64,000 nt of DNA from Microvirga sp052115485. GTDB taxonomy: Bacteria; Pseudomonadota; Alphaproteobacteria; Rhizobiales; Beijerinckiaceae. The stretch spans positions 248,001-312,000 of the forward strand of contig NZ_JBFRGU010000003.1 in the NCBI RefSeq assembly GCF_052115485.1. The letters run 5' to 3'. This document shows, one piece after another, positions 26,184-35,632 of this stretch. Positions within the stretch are counted from its first letter, which is position 1, and every line of letters begins with the position of its first letter. The notes beneath the pieces were generated by a model that was not told the DNA's origin, did no database searches, and saw nothing but the letters and a program-made list of their open reading frames with translations. The position numbers and the translations under genes are program-made.

Positions 26184-26323
26184 AGCGGTCGTTCCTCAAA
26201 AATTCCCCTCGAACAATAGGGCCGTGCTGCATCACGGCCAACCCGCCACTTTCGGAGAAACCTGCTTTACGGCGGGACAGACTCGACATACCACCATGAA
26301 AACACCGAATGCCGAGGGAAACG

Positions 26324-26959
26324 ATGCTTGCGCTCTACTACTATCCTGGGAATGCTAATCTGCTGCCGCACATGATTCTGCGGGAAGCAGGTGCTTCCTT
26401 TGAATTGCGTTTCGTAGATCAGCCCAACCGGGCGCAGAAGAGCCCCGAATACCTGAAGCTCAACCCGAATGGGCGCATTCCCGTGCTCGTCGATGGGGAT
26501 CTCGTTCTTTTCGAGACGGCGGCAATCGCTCTTCATCTTTGCGACAAGTTTCCAGAAGCGGGACTTGCTCCCACCCTCGGAACTCCGGAGCGTGCAGCGT
26601 TCTACAAGTGGATGATGCATCTGACCAACACGCCGCAGGCCGAGTATCGCGCGTGGTTCTATCCTCATGAACATACGGTCGATGAGGGCGCGGTCGAAGG
26701 CGTTAAGCAGAAAGCCGGTGAGCGCCTCAATGCCATGTTCGATGTGATTTCCGCGCAACTCGGCGACAAGACATGGTTGCTCGGGGACAACTTCTCCGCA
26801 GCCGATCTGTTTCTCTTGATGCTCATCCGGTGGGGCCGCGCGATGCCCCGTCCACCTCGGACGATTCCCAACCTTCAAGGTCTCGCGGAGCGTGTTCTGG
26901 CGCGTCCGGCCGTGCAGAAGACATTCGAGATCGAAGGGCTCAAAGCGCCGTTCATTTAG
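26324..26959 (+). CDS. Glutathione S-transferase family protein
   Basis: This is a 211-aa cytosolic protein. The N-terminal thioredoxin-like domain runs from MLALYYYPGNANLLPH to the cis-Pro strand IPVLVDGD, with the glutathione-contacting LFETAAIALHL. The all-helical C-terminal domain contains the N-capping motif FSAADLFLLMLIRWG. The ATG at 26324 is preferred over 26309 because GAGGGAAACG precedes it. Substrate is unknown. Its stop lies inside the last codons of the convergent ligD gene (8-base overlap). Confidence 0.88.
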   Translation: MLALYYYPGNANLLPHMILREAGASFELRFVDQPNRAQKSPEYLKLNPNGRIPVLVDGDLVLFETAAIALHLCDKFPEAGLAPTLGTPERAAFYKWMMHLTNTPQAEYRAWFYPHEHTVDEGAVEGVKQKAGERLNAMFDVISAQLGDKTWLLGDNFSAADLFLLMLIRWGRAMPRPPRTIPNLQGLAERVLARPAVQKTFEIEGLKAPFI

Positions 26960-29525
26960 AGCGCTTCGGCCCCTTCGTTGAGATGTTGAGATCAGGCAAG
27001 GTCTGCGCGACCTTGCCGATTTCCATCCAGGGGTCTTCCCGACGTAAAGATTTCAGACGTCTGGGCAGCGTCTGGATGGTGAAGGCGTCGGGCTTCATGC
27101 GCGGCGTCAATTCGCTCCAGGCGATCGGCGTGGCGACAGGCGCTCCTGGCCTTGCGCGGGGCGAGTAGGGCACAATCGCGGTCGCGCTGCGATTGTTGCG
27201 CAGGTAGTCGATGAAGATCCTGCCGCCTCGTTCTTTCTTGGCCAATACGGCGGTGTAGCGCTCCGGCTCGTCCTCCGCCATGGTTCGCGCCATGGCACGG
27301 GCGAAGGCCGATGTTTCCTCCCAACCTGCCTTGGGCGTCAGCGGCACGACCACGTGAAGTCCCTTGCCGCCGGTGAGTTTCAGAAAACTCTCGAGACCGA
27401 GGAGGCGCAGGCGTTCGCGTAAGGTGCGCACGGCATCGATCATGCGCTTCCATTCGACGCCATCGCCGGGATCGAAATCGAAGGTCAGGCGGTCGGGGCG
27501 TTCGATGTCGGTGATCGTCGCGCCCCAGGTGTGGAGTTCCAGTGCGCTCGCTTGCACAAGAGCGATCACGCCGCGAATGTCCTTGACGAACACCACTTCC
27601 TCTTCGCCATCCTTGTCCGGCACGGTGGTGCGATGAACCGCGTCATCGATGCCGTCCCAGGCATGGCGCTGCACGAAACATTTCTCTCCCGTACCGGAGG
27701 GACAACGCACCAATGTCAGCGGCCGGCCGACGATGTGGGGGAGGATCCAATCCGCGATGCCGAGATAGTATTCGGCGAGTTCTTGCTTGGTGAGGCCCTG
27801 ATCCTCCCAGAGGATGCGGTCCGGGTGAGTGAGTGAAACTCCGGCGATCTTGGTCGGGGCGTTCTTCATTTTCCTGTCTGAAGCCTTTGTTTCGATGCTC
27901 GACAGCTTGCTCGGTTTGTCCCGCACGACGTCTTGCGGCTTCTTGTCTTCGCGCAAGCCCTTGAAGGCGGCGTGCCGGACATGCCCGTCCGCCGTCCATC
28001 CGTGAAATGCGATCTGGCAGACGAGCTTGGGTTTGACCCAGACGACGCCGCGACGTTGCAAGGTCGTGAGTTCCTTGACGAACGGCAGTGTCTTGACAGC
28101 GAGCGGCTTCACGCGCGTGAAGAGATCGCGGGCGATGTCTGCGGTATACCCGGTGCCTGAGCGTCCGGCGTAAGTCAGCTTGCCCTTGTCGTAATAGCCG
28201 AGCACGAGAGAGCCGATGGCATTTCTTGTCGCATTGGAAGGCACGTAACCGACGACGACGAATTCCGCGTCCTTGGTGCATTTGATCTTGACCCAATCCG
28301 CATTGCGGCCCGAGCGATAGGGGAGATTGGTGCGTTTCGAGACAATGCCCTCCAACCCTTGAGCGCAAATATTGTCCTTCACGCGTCCGCCATTCCCGAT
28401 GATGTGATCGCTATAACGCAGCGTGGATGGGTTCTTCTGACGTGATAGAAATTGCGCGAGTGCTTTCTTTCTCTCGATGAGCGGGAGCGGCCTCAGATCG
28501 CGACCATCGAGATAGAGCAGATCGAAGACTTGAAAGATTGCCGTATCCGCAGCGCCTTTGTTGGTGCGTGAAAGTGCTTGTTGCAGTGCCGAGAAGTCGG
28601 AGTGGCCCTGTTCGTTTTCGACGATGGCCTCACCATCGAGGATCGCGGTCTCGACGGGTATGTCTGCGATGGCTTTCGCAATTCCCGGGAAGCGTTTCGT
28701 CCAATCGAGCCCGTTTCGTGTGAGAAGCTTCACTTCGCCATCTGAAAGAAAGGCGATGAGGCGATAACCATCCCATTTGATTTCGTGGAGCCAGCTCGCG
28801 CCGTTGGGAGCGCGTGTCACGAGGGTTGCAAGACAGGGCTCGATAGAATCCGGCATCGGGTCCACGATACCCCTTCGCGCTTGCTTTGCTCCGCGGAGAG
28901 GCCGGTCTCGTGACGCTTTCGCCTTTTGAGGGGCACGCTTGCGGGGTTTCGCTTTCCCTCCCTTCGCGATCTCGTCGAGGGAGCGGCCCGTCAAGACGGA
29001 TAGCGGTTCTTCGTCCAGAAGATCGGGCTTGTTGCCCGGACGGGCGTAGTCGTCGTCGCCCTTGATGAGAAGCCATGGAATCTGGCGCTCGCGGGGCTTG
29101 GCGTGCATGCGCACGAGGTGCCAATGCCCTTTGAGCTTCTCGCCATCGAGCATGAAGCTCAGATGCCCCTTGGCGAGGCCTTTGTGCGGATCATGATCAG
29201 GCTGCCAAGTGCCCCGATCCCACAGCATGACGGTACCGGCACCATACTGGCCTTCCGGGATCGTCCCTTCAAAGCCGCCGTAATCGAGCGGGTGATCTTC
29301 GACTTCGATGGCGAGGCGCTTGTCCTCGGGATCGAGAGACGGGCCTCTCGTGACGGCCCAGCTTTTCAGAACGCCGTCGAGTTCGAGCCGAAAATCGTAG
29401 TGCAGACGCGTTGCGTCGTGCTCCTGCACGACAAAGGACGCGCCTTGCAGCGTCGAGGCCTTGCCTGAAGGCTCGGAGGTTTGGGTGAAGTCGCGTTTGG
29501 CGCGATAGGCTGCGAGCTTTGCCAT
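26952..29525 (-). CDS. ligD: ATP-dependent DNA ligase D (LigD)
   Basis: This 857-aa enzyme of bacterial non-homologous end joining has the order phosphoesterase-ligase-polymerase. Residues 1-190 carry the 3'-phosphoesterase domain (HDATRLHYDFRLELDG, GTIPEGQYGAG). Residues about 225-530 carry the ligase, with adenylated Lys250 in EIKWDGYR and an OB fold beyond. Residues about 565-850 carry the primase-polymerase, with a DxD in LTFDFDPGDG. A basic Ala/Lys linker joins the first two domains. No Ku gene is present in the window, so its partner must be elsewhere. The gene is convergent with the GST gene. Confidence 0.95.
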   Translation of the reverse strand: MAKLAAYRAKRDFTQTSEPSGKASTLQGASFVVQEHDATRLHYDFRLELDGVLKSWAVTRGPSLDPEDKRLAIEVEDHPLDYGGFEGTIPEGQYGAGTVMLWDRGTWQPDHDPHKGLAKGHLSFMLDGEKLKGHWHLVRMHAKPRERQIPWLLIKGDDDYARPGNKPDLLDEEPLSVLTGRSLDEIAKGGKAKPRKRAPQKAKASRDRPLRGAKQARRGIVDPMPDSIEPCLATLVTRAPNGASWLHEIKWDGYRLIAFLSDGEVKLLTRNGLDWTKRFPGIAKAIADIPVETAILDGEAIVENEQGHSDFSALQQALSRTNKGAADTAIFQVFDLLYLDGRDLRPLPLIERKKALAQFLSRQKNPSTLRYSDHIIGNGGRVKDNICAQGLEGIVSKRTNLPYRSGRNADWVKIKCTKDAEFVVVGYVPSNATRNAIGSLVLGYYDKGKLTYAGRSGTGYTADIARDLFTRVKPLAVKTLPFVKELTTLQRRGVVWVKPKLVCQIAFHGWTADGHVRHAAFKGLREDKKPQDVVRDKPSKLSSIETKASDRKMKNAPTKIAGVSLTHPDRILWEDQGLTKQELAEYYLGIADWILPHIVGRPLTLVRCPSGTGEKCFVQRHAWDGIDDAVHRTTVPDKDGEEEVVFVKDIRGVIALVQASALELHTWGATITDIERPDRLTFDFDPGDGVEWKRMIDAVRTLRERLRLLGLESFLKLTGGKGLHVVVPLTPKAGWEETSAFARAMARTMAEDEPERYTAVLAKKERGGRIFIDYLRNNRSATAIVPYSPRARPGAPVATPIAWSELTPRMKPDAFTIQTLPRRLKSLRREDPWMEIGKVAQTLPDLNISTKGPKRSK

Positions 29526-29565
29526 GGCGCAGAGTCAATCCGCGCCATGGTCAGGAGTTCCAAGC

Positions 29566-31197
29566 TCAGGAGGCGAGGGAGGCAGGAGCGGCGTCAGCCT
29601 CTTGCTGGCTCAGGAAGGCCGCCGCGATGAGATCGCGGGTATAGTCCTCCTTCGGCCGGTCGAAAATCTCCTGCGCCGTGCCGCGCTCCACGACCTTGCC
29701 GCTCTTCATCACCATGATCTCATCGGAGAGTGCGCGCACCACCGCGAGGTCGTGGCTGATGAAGACATAGGCGAGGCCGTGGGCTTTCTGCAGGTCGCGC
29801 AACAGATCGACGATTTCCTTCTGTACCGAGCGGTCGAGCGCCGAAGTCGGCTCGTCGAGCACGACGAGCTTCGGGTGCAGGATCATGGCGCGTGCAATCG
29901 CGATGCGCTGGCGCTGGCCGCCCGAAAACTCGTGCGGGAAGCGATTGCGCCATGCCGGCTCGAGACGCACTTCCTCGAAGGCCTGAGCCGCGCGGCGATC
30001 GCGATCTTTACGCGAGATGTGCGGTTCGTGCACGAGAAGGCCCTCGGTCACGATCTCGCCCGCCGTCATGCGCGGCGACAGCGAGCCGAAGGGGTCCTGA
30101 AACACGAGTTGCAGTTGACGCCGCAAGGGGCGCATGCCCGCGCGGTCGAGGGGCATCAGGTTGCGATCCTCGAACCGAACCATGCCGCTTGCGGGCAGAA
30201 GTCGAAGGATCGCACGGCCGAGGGTCGATTTGCCCGAGCCGGATTCCCCGACGACGCCGACGGTTTCACCCGCCCGCACCGAAAGACTCACGTTGTCGAC
30301 GGCACGAAGGATATGGCTCGTGCGTCCGAAGAAGCCGCCCTTTGTCGCGAAGTTCACCTCAATGTTCTTGGCATCGAGAATCATGGGCGCGTCGGCAGGC
30401 GCAGGCTCCTTGCGTCCACGCGGCTCGGCATCGATCAGCATCTTCGTGTAGGGATGCTTGGGCGACGCGAAGAGGGCGGAGGTCTCGCCGCTTTCCACCA
30501 CCTGCCCGCTCTTCATGACGTAGGTGCGGGTCGCAAAGCGACGCACCACGCCGAGATCGTGGGTGATGAAGACGATGGACATGCCGAGGCGCTTCTGAAG
30601 ATCGGCCAGAAGCTCGAGGATGCGCGCCTGCACCGTCACGTCGAGAGCTGTCGTCGGCTCGTCGGCGATCAGAACGTCGGGGTTGTTGGCAAGCGCCATG
30701 GCGATCATGACGCGCTGACGTTGGCCGCCCGACATTTCGTGCGGGTAGGAATCGATGCGCCGTTGCGGATCGGGAATGCGCACGAGTTCCAGAAGTTCGA
30801 TGGCGCGCTTGCGCGCCTCTGCCTTGCTCAAGCCGCCATGAGTGGTGAGCGGGAGAGCCAGCTGATCGCCGATCCGGTAGAGCGGATCGAGCGAGGTCAT
30901 CGGCTCCTGGAAGATCATGGTGAGCTTCGAGCCGCGATAGCGGTTGAGCTTGTCCGGGGACAGCCCGACCAGTTCGTCGCCCCGGTATTTCACCGAGCCC
31001 TCGGCCCAGCCGTTCGAGGCGAGAAGCCCCATGACGGACATCATGGTCTGGCTTTTGCCGGAACCGGATTCACCAACGATGGCGACGGTCTCGCCGGCAT
31101 TGATGTCGATATCGACGCCTTTGACGGCCTGCAGAATGCCGTCGCCGGTGCGGAAGCGGACTTGAAGGCCGCGGATGGCAAGAACGGGTTCCGTCAT
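29566..31197 (-). CDS. Fused oligopeptide ABC transporter ATP-binding protein (OppD-OppF)
   Basis: This 543-aa protein has two complete ABC domains. The first has Walker A GESGSGKSQ, signature MSGGQRQRVMIAMAL and Walker B VLIADEPTTALD. The second has Walker A GESGSGKSTLG, signature FSGGQRQRIAIARAM and Walker B LVVLDEPTSALD. It would energise import of peptides or another solute through the two permeases encoded upstream on the same strand. The start is one base from the oppC stop (TGA-G-ATG), so translation is coupled. It is the last gene of the operon. Confidence 0.92.
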   Translation of the reverse strand: MTEPVLAIRGLQVRFRTGDGILQAVKGVDIDINAGETVAIVGESGSGKSQTMMSVMGLLASNGWAEGSVKYRGDELVGLSPDKLNRYRGSKLTMIFQEPMTSLDPLYRIGDQLALPLTTHGGLSKAEARKRAIELLELVRIPDPQRRIDSYPHEMSGGQRQRVMIAMALANNPDVLIADEPTTALDVTVQARILELLADLQKRLGMSIVFITHDLGVVRRFATRTYVMKSGQVVESGETSALFASPKHPYTKMLIDAEPRGRKEPAPADAPMILDAKNIEVNFATKGGFFGRTSHILRAVDNVSLSVRAGETVGVVGESGSGKSTLGRAILRLLPASGMVRFEDRNLMPLDRAGMRPLRRQLQLVFQDPFGSLSPRMTAGEIVTEGLLVHEPHISRKDRDRRAAQAFEEVRLEPAWRNRFPHEFSGGQRQRIAIARAMILHPKLVVLDEPTSALDRSVQKEIVDLLRDLQKAHGLAYVFISHDLAVVRALSDEIMVMKSGKVVERGTAQEIFDRPKEDYTRDLIAAAFLSQQEADAAPASLAS

Positions 31198-31198
31198 C

Positions 31199-32335
31199 TC
31201 AGCGGTCCTTCGGATCGAGAGCGTCGCGCAGGCCGTCGCCGATGAAGTTCAGGCAGAACAGGATCGCGACCAGCGTGATGGAGGGATAGAGAAGCATCCA
31301 GGTGGCGCCCTGAATGTTCTTGGCGCCCTCGGAGATCAGCACGCCGAGAGAAGTGTTGGGCTCCTGAACACCAAGACCGAGGAACGAGAGGAAGCTTTCG
31401 AGCAGGATCACCTTCGGCACGAGCAGCGTCATGTAAACGACGACCGGTCCGAGGGTGTTCGGGATGACGTGACGACGGATGATGCCCCTCGTCTCGACGC
31501 CCAGGGCCTCGGCGGCCTGCACGTATTCCTGCCGCTTGATCGACAAAGTCTGGCCGCGCACGATGCGGGCCATGTCGAGCCACTCGACGGCGCCGACCGC
31601 GATGAACATCAGCACGAAGTTCCGGCCGAAAAACACCACCAGCATGATCACGAAGAAGATGAACGGCAGCGAATAGAGCACATCCACCGCGCGCATCATC
31701 ACGAGGTCCGTGCGGCCTCCGAGATAGCCTGATGTCGCGCCGTAGATGACCCCCATGACGATGGCAACGAAAGTCGCCAGCAGCCCAATGGCCAGCGAGA
31801 TCTGCCCGGCTTTCATGGTGCGGGTCAGAAGATCGCGTCCGTTGGTGTCGGTTCCGAAGAAGAAGTAGTTGCGTTTGATCGGGACATCCACCACGAGGTG
31901 TTTGCCTTCATCGCTCTTCTCGGAAACCTTCGCAGCTCCGAAAAGATCCGAGCGCTCGAAATAGGCGAGAAGCCGCTCGTCGATGGGGCGTGGACTGACA
32001 AGGGTTACGCTGATCTTGTCGCCTTCGACCACGACGTTCTCGGCCTTGGCGCGGACACGCGCGGCAACGCGTTCCACGTTCGGCTCGATCATGTCGGGAG
32101 TAGGATAGGCCGTCGCACTCGCGGCAACCTTCACATAGTCCGGATAGACCTTGTCGAAGGGGTGCCCCGTGAAAAATGGCCCGAAAATGCAGGCGAGCGC
32201 GATGAAAGCCAGCACGAAGACACTGGTGAGCGCGGCCTTGTTGCGTACGAGACGTCCGCGCGCCTCCGCCCAGAGAGAGCGGCCGACGACGGGGTCTTTC
32301 AGGACTTCGGCGGGAAGAACGGCGCCTTCAGCCAT
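31199..32335 (-). CDS. Oligopeptide-type ABC transporter permease (OppC/DppC)
   Basis: This is a 378-aa inner-membrane protein. A first transmembrane segment (ALTSVFVLAFIALACIFGPFF) follows a 40-residue cytoplasmic N-terminus. A long periplasmic insert (~100 residues, to about residue 150) precedes the five-helix permease domain. The coupling loop contains AEALGVETRGIIRRHVIPN, typical of OppC. The long insert and the NYFFFGTDTNGRDLLTR motif are usual in YejE-like OppC proteins. The ATG at 32335 follows GAGGCCCGCC and is preferred to the TTG at 32347. Confidence 0.9.
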   Translation of the reverse strand: MAEGAVLPAEVLKDPVVGRSLWAEARGRLVRNKAALTSVFVLAFIALACIFGPFFTGHPFDKVYPDYVKVAASATAYPTPDMIEPNVERVAARVRAKAENVVVEGDKISVTLVSPRPIDERLLAYFERSDLFGAAKVSEKSDEGKHLVVDVPIKRNYFFFGTDTNGRDLLTRTMKAGQISLAIGLLATFVAIVMGVIYGATSGYLGGRTDLVMMRAVDVLYSLPFIFFVIMLVVFFGRNFVLMFIAVGAVEWLDMARIVRGQTLSIKRQEYVQAAEALGVETRGIIRRHVIPNTLGPVVVYMTLLVPKVILLESFLSFLGLGVQEPNTSLGVLISEGAKNIQGATWMLLYPSITLVAILFCLNFIGDGLRDALDPKDR

Positions 32336-32343
32336 GGCGGGCC

Positions 32344-33264
32344 TCAATCGTAACGGATGCGCGGATCGATAATCGCGTAGAGGATATCGACCACGAGGTT
32401 GAACAGGAGCACGAAGACTGCGACCACGACGACCGTGCCCATGACGAGCGTATAGTCACGGTTCAACGCGCCTTCGACGAAGTAACGGCCGATCCCGGGA
32501 AGACCGAAGATGGTCTCGACGACCACGGAACCCGTCAGGAGAGCGGCCGCTGCCGGACCAAGATAGGAGATGACGGGCAAAGCCGCCCCGCGTAAAGCAT
32601 GCTTGACGACGGTCATTGATGGCAAGCCGAGGGAGCGCAGGGTCCGGATATGGTTCGAGCGCAGGTTTTCGATCATCGCCGCGCGGGTCATGCGCGCCAC
32701 CACCGCGATCTGCGGCAGGGCCAGCACGATCACGGGCATGACGAGGTTGAGCGGTGCGCCATTGTTCCAGCCGGCGATGGGTAGCCAGACGAGTATGAGG
32801 CCGAAGACGATCTGGAAGACCGGGGCGACCACGAAATTCGGGATCGTCAGGCCCAACGCGCCCATGCCGGTGACGACATAGTCGATGGCGCTGTTCTGGC
32901 GAAGTGCCGCGATAGCGCCGAACGTTCCACCGACGAAAATGGCGAGCAGCAAAGCGAGACCGCCCAGCGTCATCGACACCGGCAATCCTTGCGCGAACAG
33001 TTCTCTCACGGTGAAGTCGCGCAGAATGAACGAAGGGCCGAAGTCGCCGCGCGCGACGGCGCTCAGATACAGCCAGTATTGTTGGATCAGCGGCTTATCG
33101 AGCTGATAGATCTTGTTGAGGTTTTCCATCACCTTGGCCTCGAGGGGGCGTTCGAGATCGAACGGGCCGCCGGGCGCGAGGCGAATGAGGAAGAACGCGA
33201 TTGTGACGATCACCAATAGCGTCGGGATTGCCGACAAAAGTCGACGCAGAATGTACGAGAGCAC
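32344..33264 (-). CDS. Oligopeptide-type ABC transporter permease (OppB/DppB)
   Basis: This is a 306-aa permease with six transmembrane helices. The N-terminal MLSYILRRLLSAIPTLLVIV helix is classic for OppB. The coupling region HIRTLRSLGLPSMTVVKHALRGA and the closing GRYFVEGALNRDYTLVMG fit the family. The start is GTG at 33264 with GGAGG spaced seven bases upstream. A strong terminator between oppA and this gene probably lowers its expression compared with oppA. Its stop is eight bases from the oppC start. Confidence 0.9.
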   Translation of the reverse strand: MLSYILRRLLSAIPTLLVIVTIAFFLIRLAPGGPFDLERPLEAKVMENLNKIYQLDKPLIQQYWLYLSAVARGDFGPSFILRDFTVRELFAQGLPVSMTLGGLALLLAIFVGGTFGAIAALRQNSAIDYVVTGMGALGLTIPNFVVAPVFQIVFGLILVWLPIAGWNNGAPLNLVMPVIVLALPQIAVVARMTRAAMIENLRSNHIRTLRSLGLPSMTVVKHALRGAALPVISYLGPAAAALLTGSVVVETIFGLPGIGRYFVEGALNRDYTLVMGTVVVVAVFVLLFNLVVDILYAIIDPRIRYD

Positions 33265-33290
33265 GCGAATGCCTCCATGCTCAGGACAGC

Positions 33291-33331
33291 AAAAAACAAA
33301 AAGGGGTGGCCCGCCAGAGACGAGCCACCCC
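33291..33331 (-). terminator. Intrinsic terminator/attenuator between oppA and oppB
   Basis: On the minus strand, an 8-bp stem GGGGTGGC / GCCACCCC with a 13-base loop is followed by TTTTTGTTTTTTG. It starts 12 bases after the oppA stop. A terminator inside an otherwise co-directional operon should allow high oppA and lower oppBCDF expression. Confidence 0.82.
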
Positions 33332-33343
33332 GTTGCTTAAAGC

Positions 33344-34930
33344 TTATTGGTCCTTCGACAGGAAGCGCGACGGATAGACGCCGCGAGTGTTGTGGATGTA
33401 GCCATGGATCTTCGGCGAGATCAAATTGCTCTTGCCGTAGTACATGACCGGGATCCAGGGCATGTCCTTCATGGTGATGGCCTCGGCCTTCTTCATGAGG
33501 TCGGCGCGCTTCTTCAGATCAAGCTCGGTCGCGGCCTGCTTCAGAAGGGCGTCGTACTCCGGGTTGTTGTACTTGCCGTAGTTGAAGCCCTTGTTGTCGC
33601 TCAGGAGCAGGAACAGGAAGACGTTCGGATCCGAGTAGTCGGCAATCCAGCCGTAGCGGGCCACGTCGAAGTCGCCGCCGTCGCGCAGGTGTGCGAAGTG
33701 GGTCTTGCCATCGGTGTTGATGAACGAGGTCTCGACGCCGATCTGCTTCCACTGCTCGGCCACGGCAACGACCGTGTTGCGGTTGTTGTCGCTGGTGTTG
33801 TAGCGGATCTCGACCTTCAGCGGCTTGCCGGGGCCGAAACCGGCTTCCTTGAGAAGGGCCTTAGCCTTTTCTTCGCGATCGATCGGCGAGGCGTCCTTGA
33901 AGTCTGCGTAGGCAGGCTCGCCGTAATTGCCCAGTCCTGGGGGCATGAACGAGTAGCCGGGCTGCATGGTCTGGCCCCAGATCTGCTCGGAGATGAACTC
34001 GCGGTCCACGCCCATCGAGAGCGCCTGGCGGACGCGCACGTCATTGAAGGGCGCCTTGGACGAGTTGATCACCAGATACCAGGTACCGAGATACGGACCG
34101 AGCTTGACCTGATCCTTGAATTTTTCCTTCAGGGCCTTGGTCTGATCCGCCGGGATATCGTCGGTCGTGTCGAGCTGACCGGCTTCGTAGCGACGCACCA
34201 TCGCCGCGAAGTCGGACGTGGGGTAGTACATGACGGTGTCGAGCTTGACGTCCTTCGCACCATAATAGTTCTCGTTCTTCACGAGCTTGATGTGCGAGTT
34301 GGGCACAGACTCGGCGAGCTTGAAAGCGCCGTTCGAGACGAGGTTGCCCGGCTTCACGAAGTCCTTGCCGAACTTCTCGACCGAACCCGGATGAACCGGA
34401 AGACTGGTTTGGTGCGTCAGCAACTCGATGAAATACGGGGTCGCCGCCTCGAGCTTGATTTCGAGCGTCTTGTCGTCGATCGCCTTGACGCCGAGTTCCT
34501 CAACTTTCGCCTGACCCTTGTTGATCTTCTCGGCGTTCAGGATCGGGTAGAGGATGTTCGCATACTTGGCGCCCGTTTCCGGGTTCATGATGCGGCGGTA
34601 GGAGAACACGAAGTCCGACGCCTTCACCGGGTCGCCGTTCGACCACTTGATGCCGTCACGGAGCTTGAAAGTGTAGGTCTTGCCGTCGGCGCTGATGTCC
34701 CACTTCTCGGCCTGGCCGGGAATGGCTTCGCCCTTGGCGTTGTAGGTCACGAGGCCTTCGAGCATGTCGCGCAGGATGTGCGCTTCCTGAACGGTCGAGG
34801 TCTTGTGCGTGTCGAGCGTTTCCGGCTCGCCGGAATTAGCACGGTTGTAAATGACTTCCGCCGACGCGGCACCCATGAGGGCCACGGTCGCAACGGATGC
34901 GAGTGCGATGCGTTTCAACCAGGATGACAT
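33344..34930 (-). CDS. Oligopeptide-type ABC transporter substrate-binding protein (OppA)
   Basis: This is a 528-aa periplasmic protein with a signal peptide (SWLKRIALASVATVALMGAASA, cleaved before EVIYNRANSG). The SBP_bac_5 hallmarks are present: GEPETLDTHKTSTVQEAHIL, TYTFKLRDGIKWSNGDPVKA (first part) and the Asp-rich middle domain. Length is normal for the oligopeptide group. It is the first gene of the opp operon, with AAAGGGGACGAG ahead of the ATG. The ligand is probably a peptide but is not determined by the sequence. Confidence 0.93.
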   Translation of the reverse strand: MSSWLKRIALASVATVALMGAASAEVIYNRANSGEPETLDTHKTSTVQEAHILRDMLEGLVTYNAKGEAIPGQAEKWDISADGKTYTFKLRDGIKWSNGDPVKASDFVFSYRRIMNPETGAKYANILYPILNAEKINKGQAKVEELGVKAIDDKTLEIKLEAATPYFIELLTHQTSLPVHPGSVEKFGKDFVKPGNLVSNGAFKLAESVPNSHIKLVKNENYYGAKDVKLDTVMYYPTSDFAAMVRRYEAGQLDTTDDIPADQTKALKEKFKDQVKLGPYLGTWYLVINSSKAPFNDVRVRQALSMGVDREFISEQIWGQTMQPGYSFMPPGLGNYGEPAYADFKDASPIDREEKAKALLKEAGFGPGKPLKVEIRYNTSDNNRNTVVAVAEQWKQIGVETSFINTDGKTHFAHLRDGGDFDVARYGWIADYSDPNVFLFLLLSDNKGFNYGKYNNPEYDALLKQAATELDLKKRADLMKKAEAITMKDMPWIPVMYYGKSNLISPKIHGYIHNTRGVYPSRFLSKDQ

Positions 34931-35087
34931 TTTACTCGTCCCCTTTCTGATTTTGGAAGGTTTGTCAGGCTATTTCAGGAACAGCTTTTGCCAAGCGTGA
35001 CCTGATATCATTAGTTGTCCACTGACAGCCTCCTGTCCAGAGGTGCCCGTGAATTAGGCATTGATGAACGCGAAATTTTATTTCGCG

Positions 35088-35522
35088 TCAAGCCCCGGCA
35101 TCGAAGACGAGACCAACTGCCCCGATCCCCGCTACCGCCGCCTTCTCGTCGTTGTCCGACGTATCTCCGGAAATGCCGACTGCGCCGAGGATTGCGCCCG
35201 ACGCGTCCTTGATTAGAACGCCACCTGGAACGGGGACCAACTGGCCTCCGACCACGTGGGAAGCGGCTGCGACAAAATAGGGGCGGTCCACAGCCATCTG
35301 GTGGAGCGCCCGCGATCCGACGCCGAGCGCCAGAGCACCATAGGCCTTGCCCATCGCGATTTCCGCGCGCTTCAGACTCGTTCCGTCCTCGGAGGCGAGC
35401 GCTTTGATAGCCCCACGCGCATCGTAGACGACAACGGACAGGGGCTTGAACGACATTTCCCGGGCCGTTTTGATGGCCATCTCGACGATGGATTGAGCCG
35501 TCTTGAGATCGAGAACGGACAT
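35088..35522 (-). CDS. GlcG/HbpS family (DUF336) protein
   Basis: This is a 144-aa single-domain protein. SVVVYDARGAIKALASEDGTS, shown in part as VVYDARGAIKALA, is the typical N-terminal strand pair. The C-terminal GGVLIKDASGAILGAVGISG block is diagnostic of the GlcG/HbpS family, whose members bind haem or occur beside glycolate, diol and purine catabolism genes. No signal peptide is visible. It is 111 bases downstream of puuD on the same strand, so it may share its transcript. Function here is unknown. Confidence 0.85.
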   Translation of the reverse strand: MSVLDLKTAQSIVEMAIKTAREMSFKPLSVVVYDARGAIKALASEDGTSLKRAEIAMGKAYGALALGVGSRALHQMAVDRPYFVAAASHVVGGQLVPVPGGVLIKDASGAILGAVGISGDTSDNDEKAAVAGIGAVGLVFDAGA

Positions 35523-35632
35523 TGAAAACTCCTGAAGCTGATTTTGATTAAAGACTATTGTTCCGCGATATGACCCATTCGAAAGCCTAGATTCGGTTTC
35601 GTGGGCGCGGATTTTCCGTGCCGGACTTCGAT

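Noticed and set aside
33347..34927. 526-aa plus-strand frame exactly opposite oppA
   Set aside because: Its extent equals the oppA gene, which has a signal peptide and family motifs; the antisense product is an artefact of codon composition.
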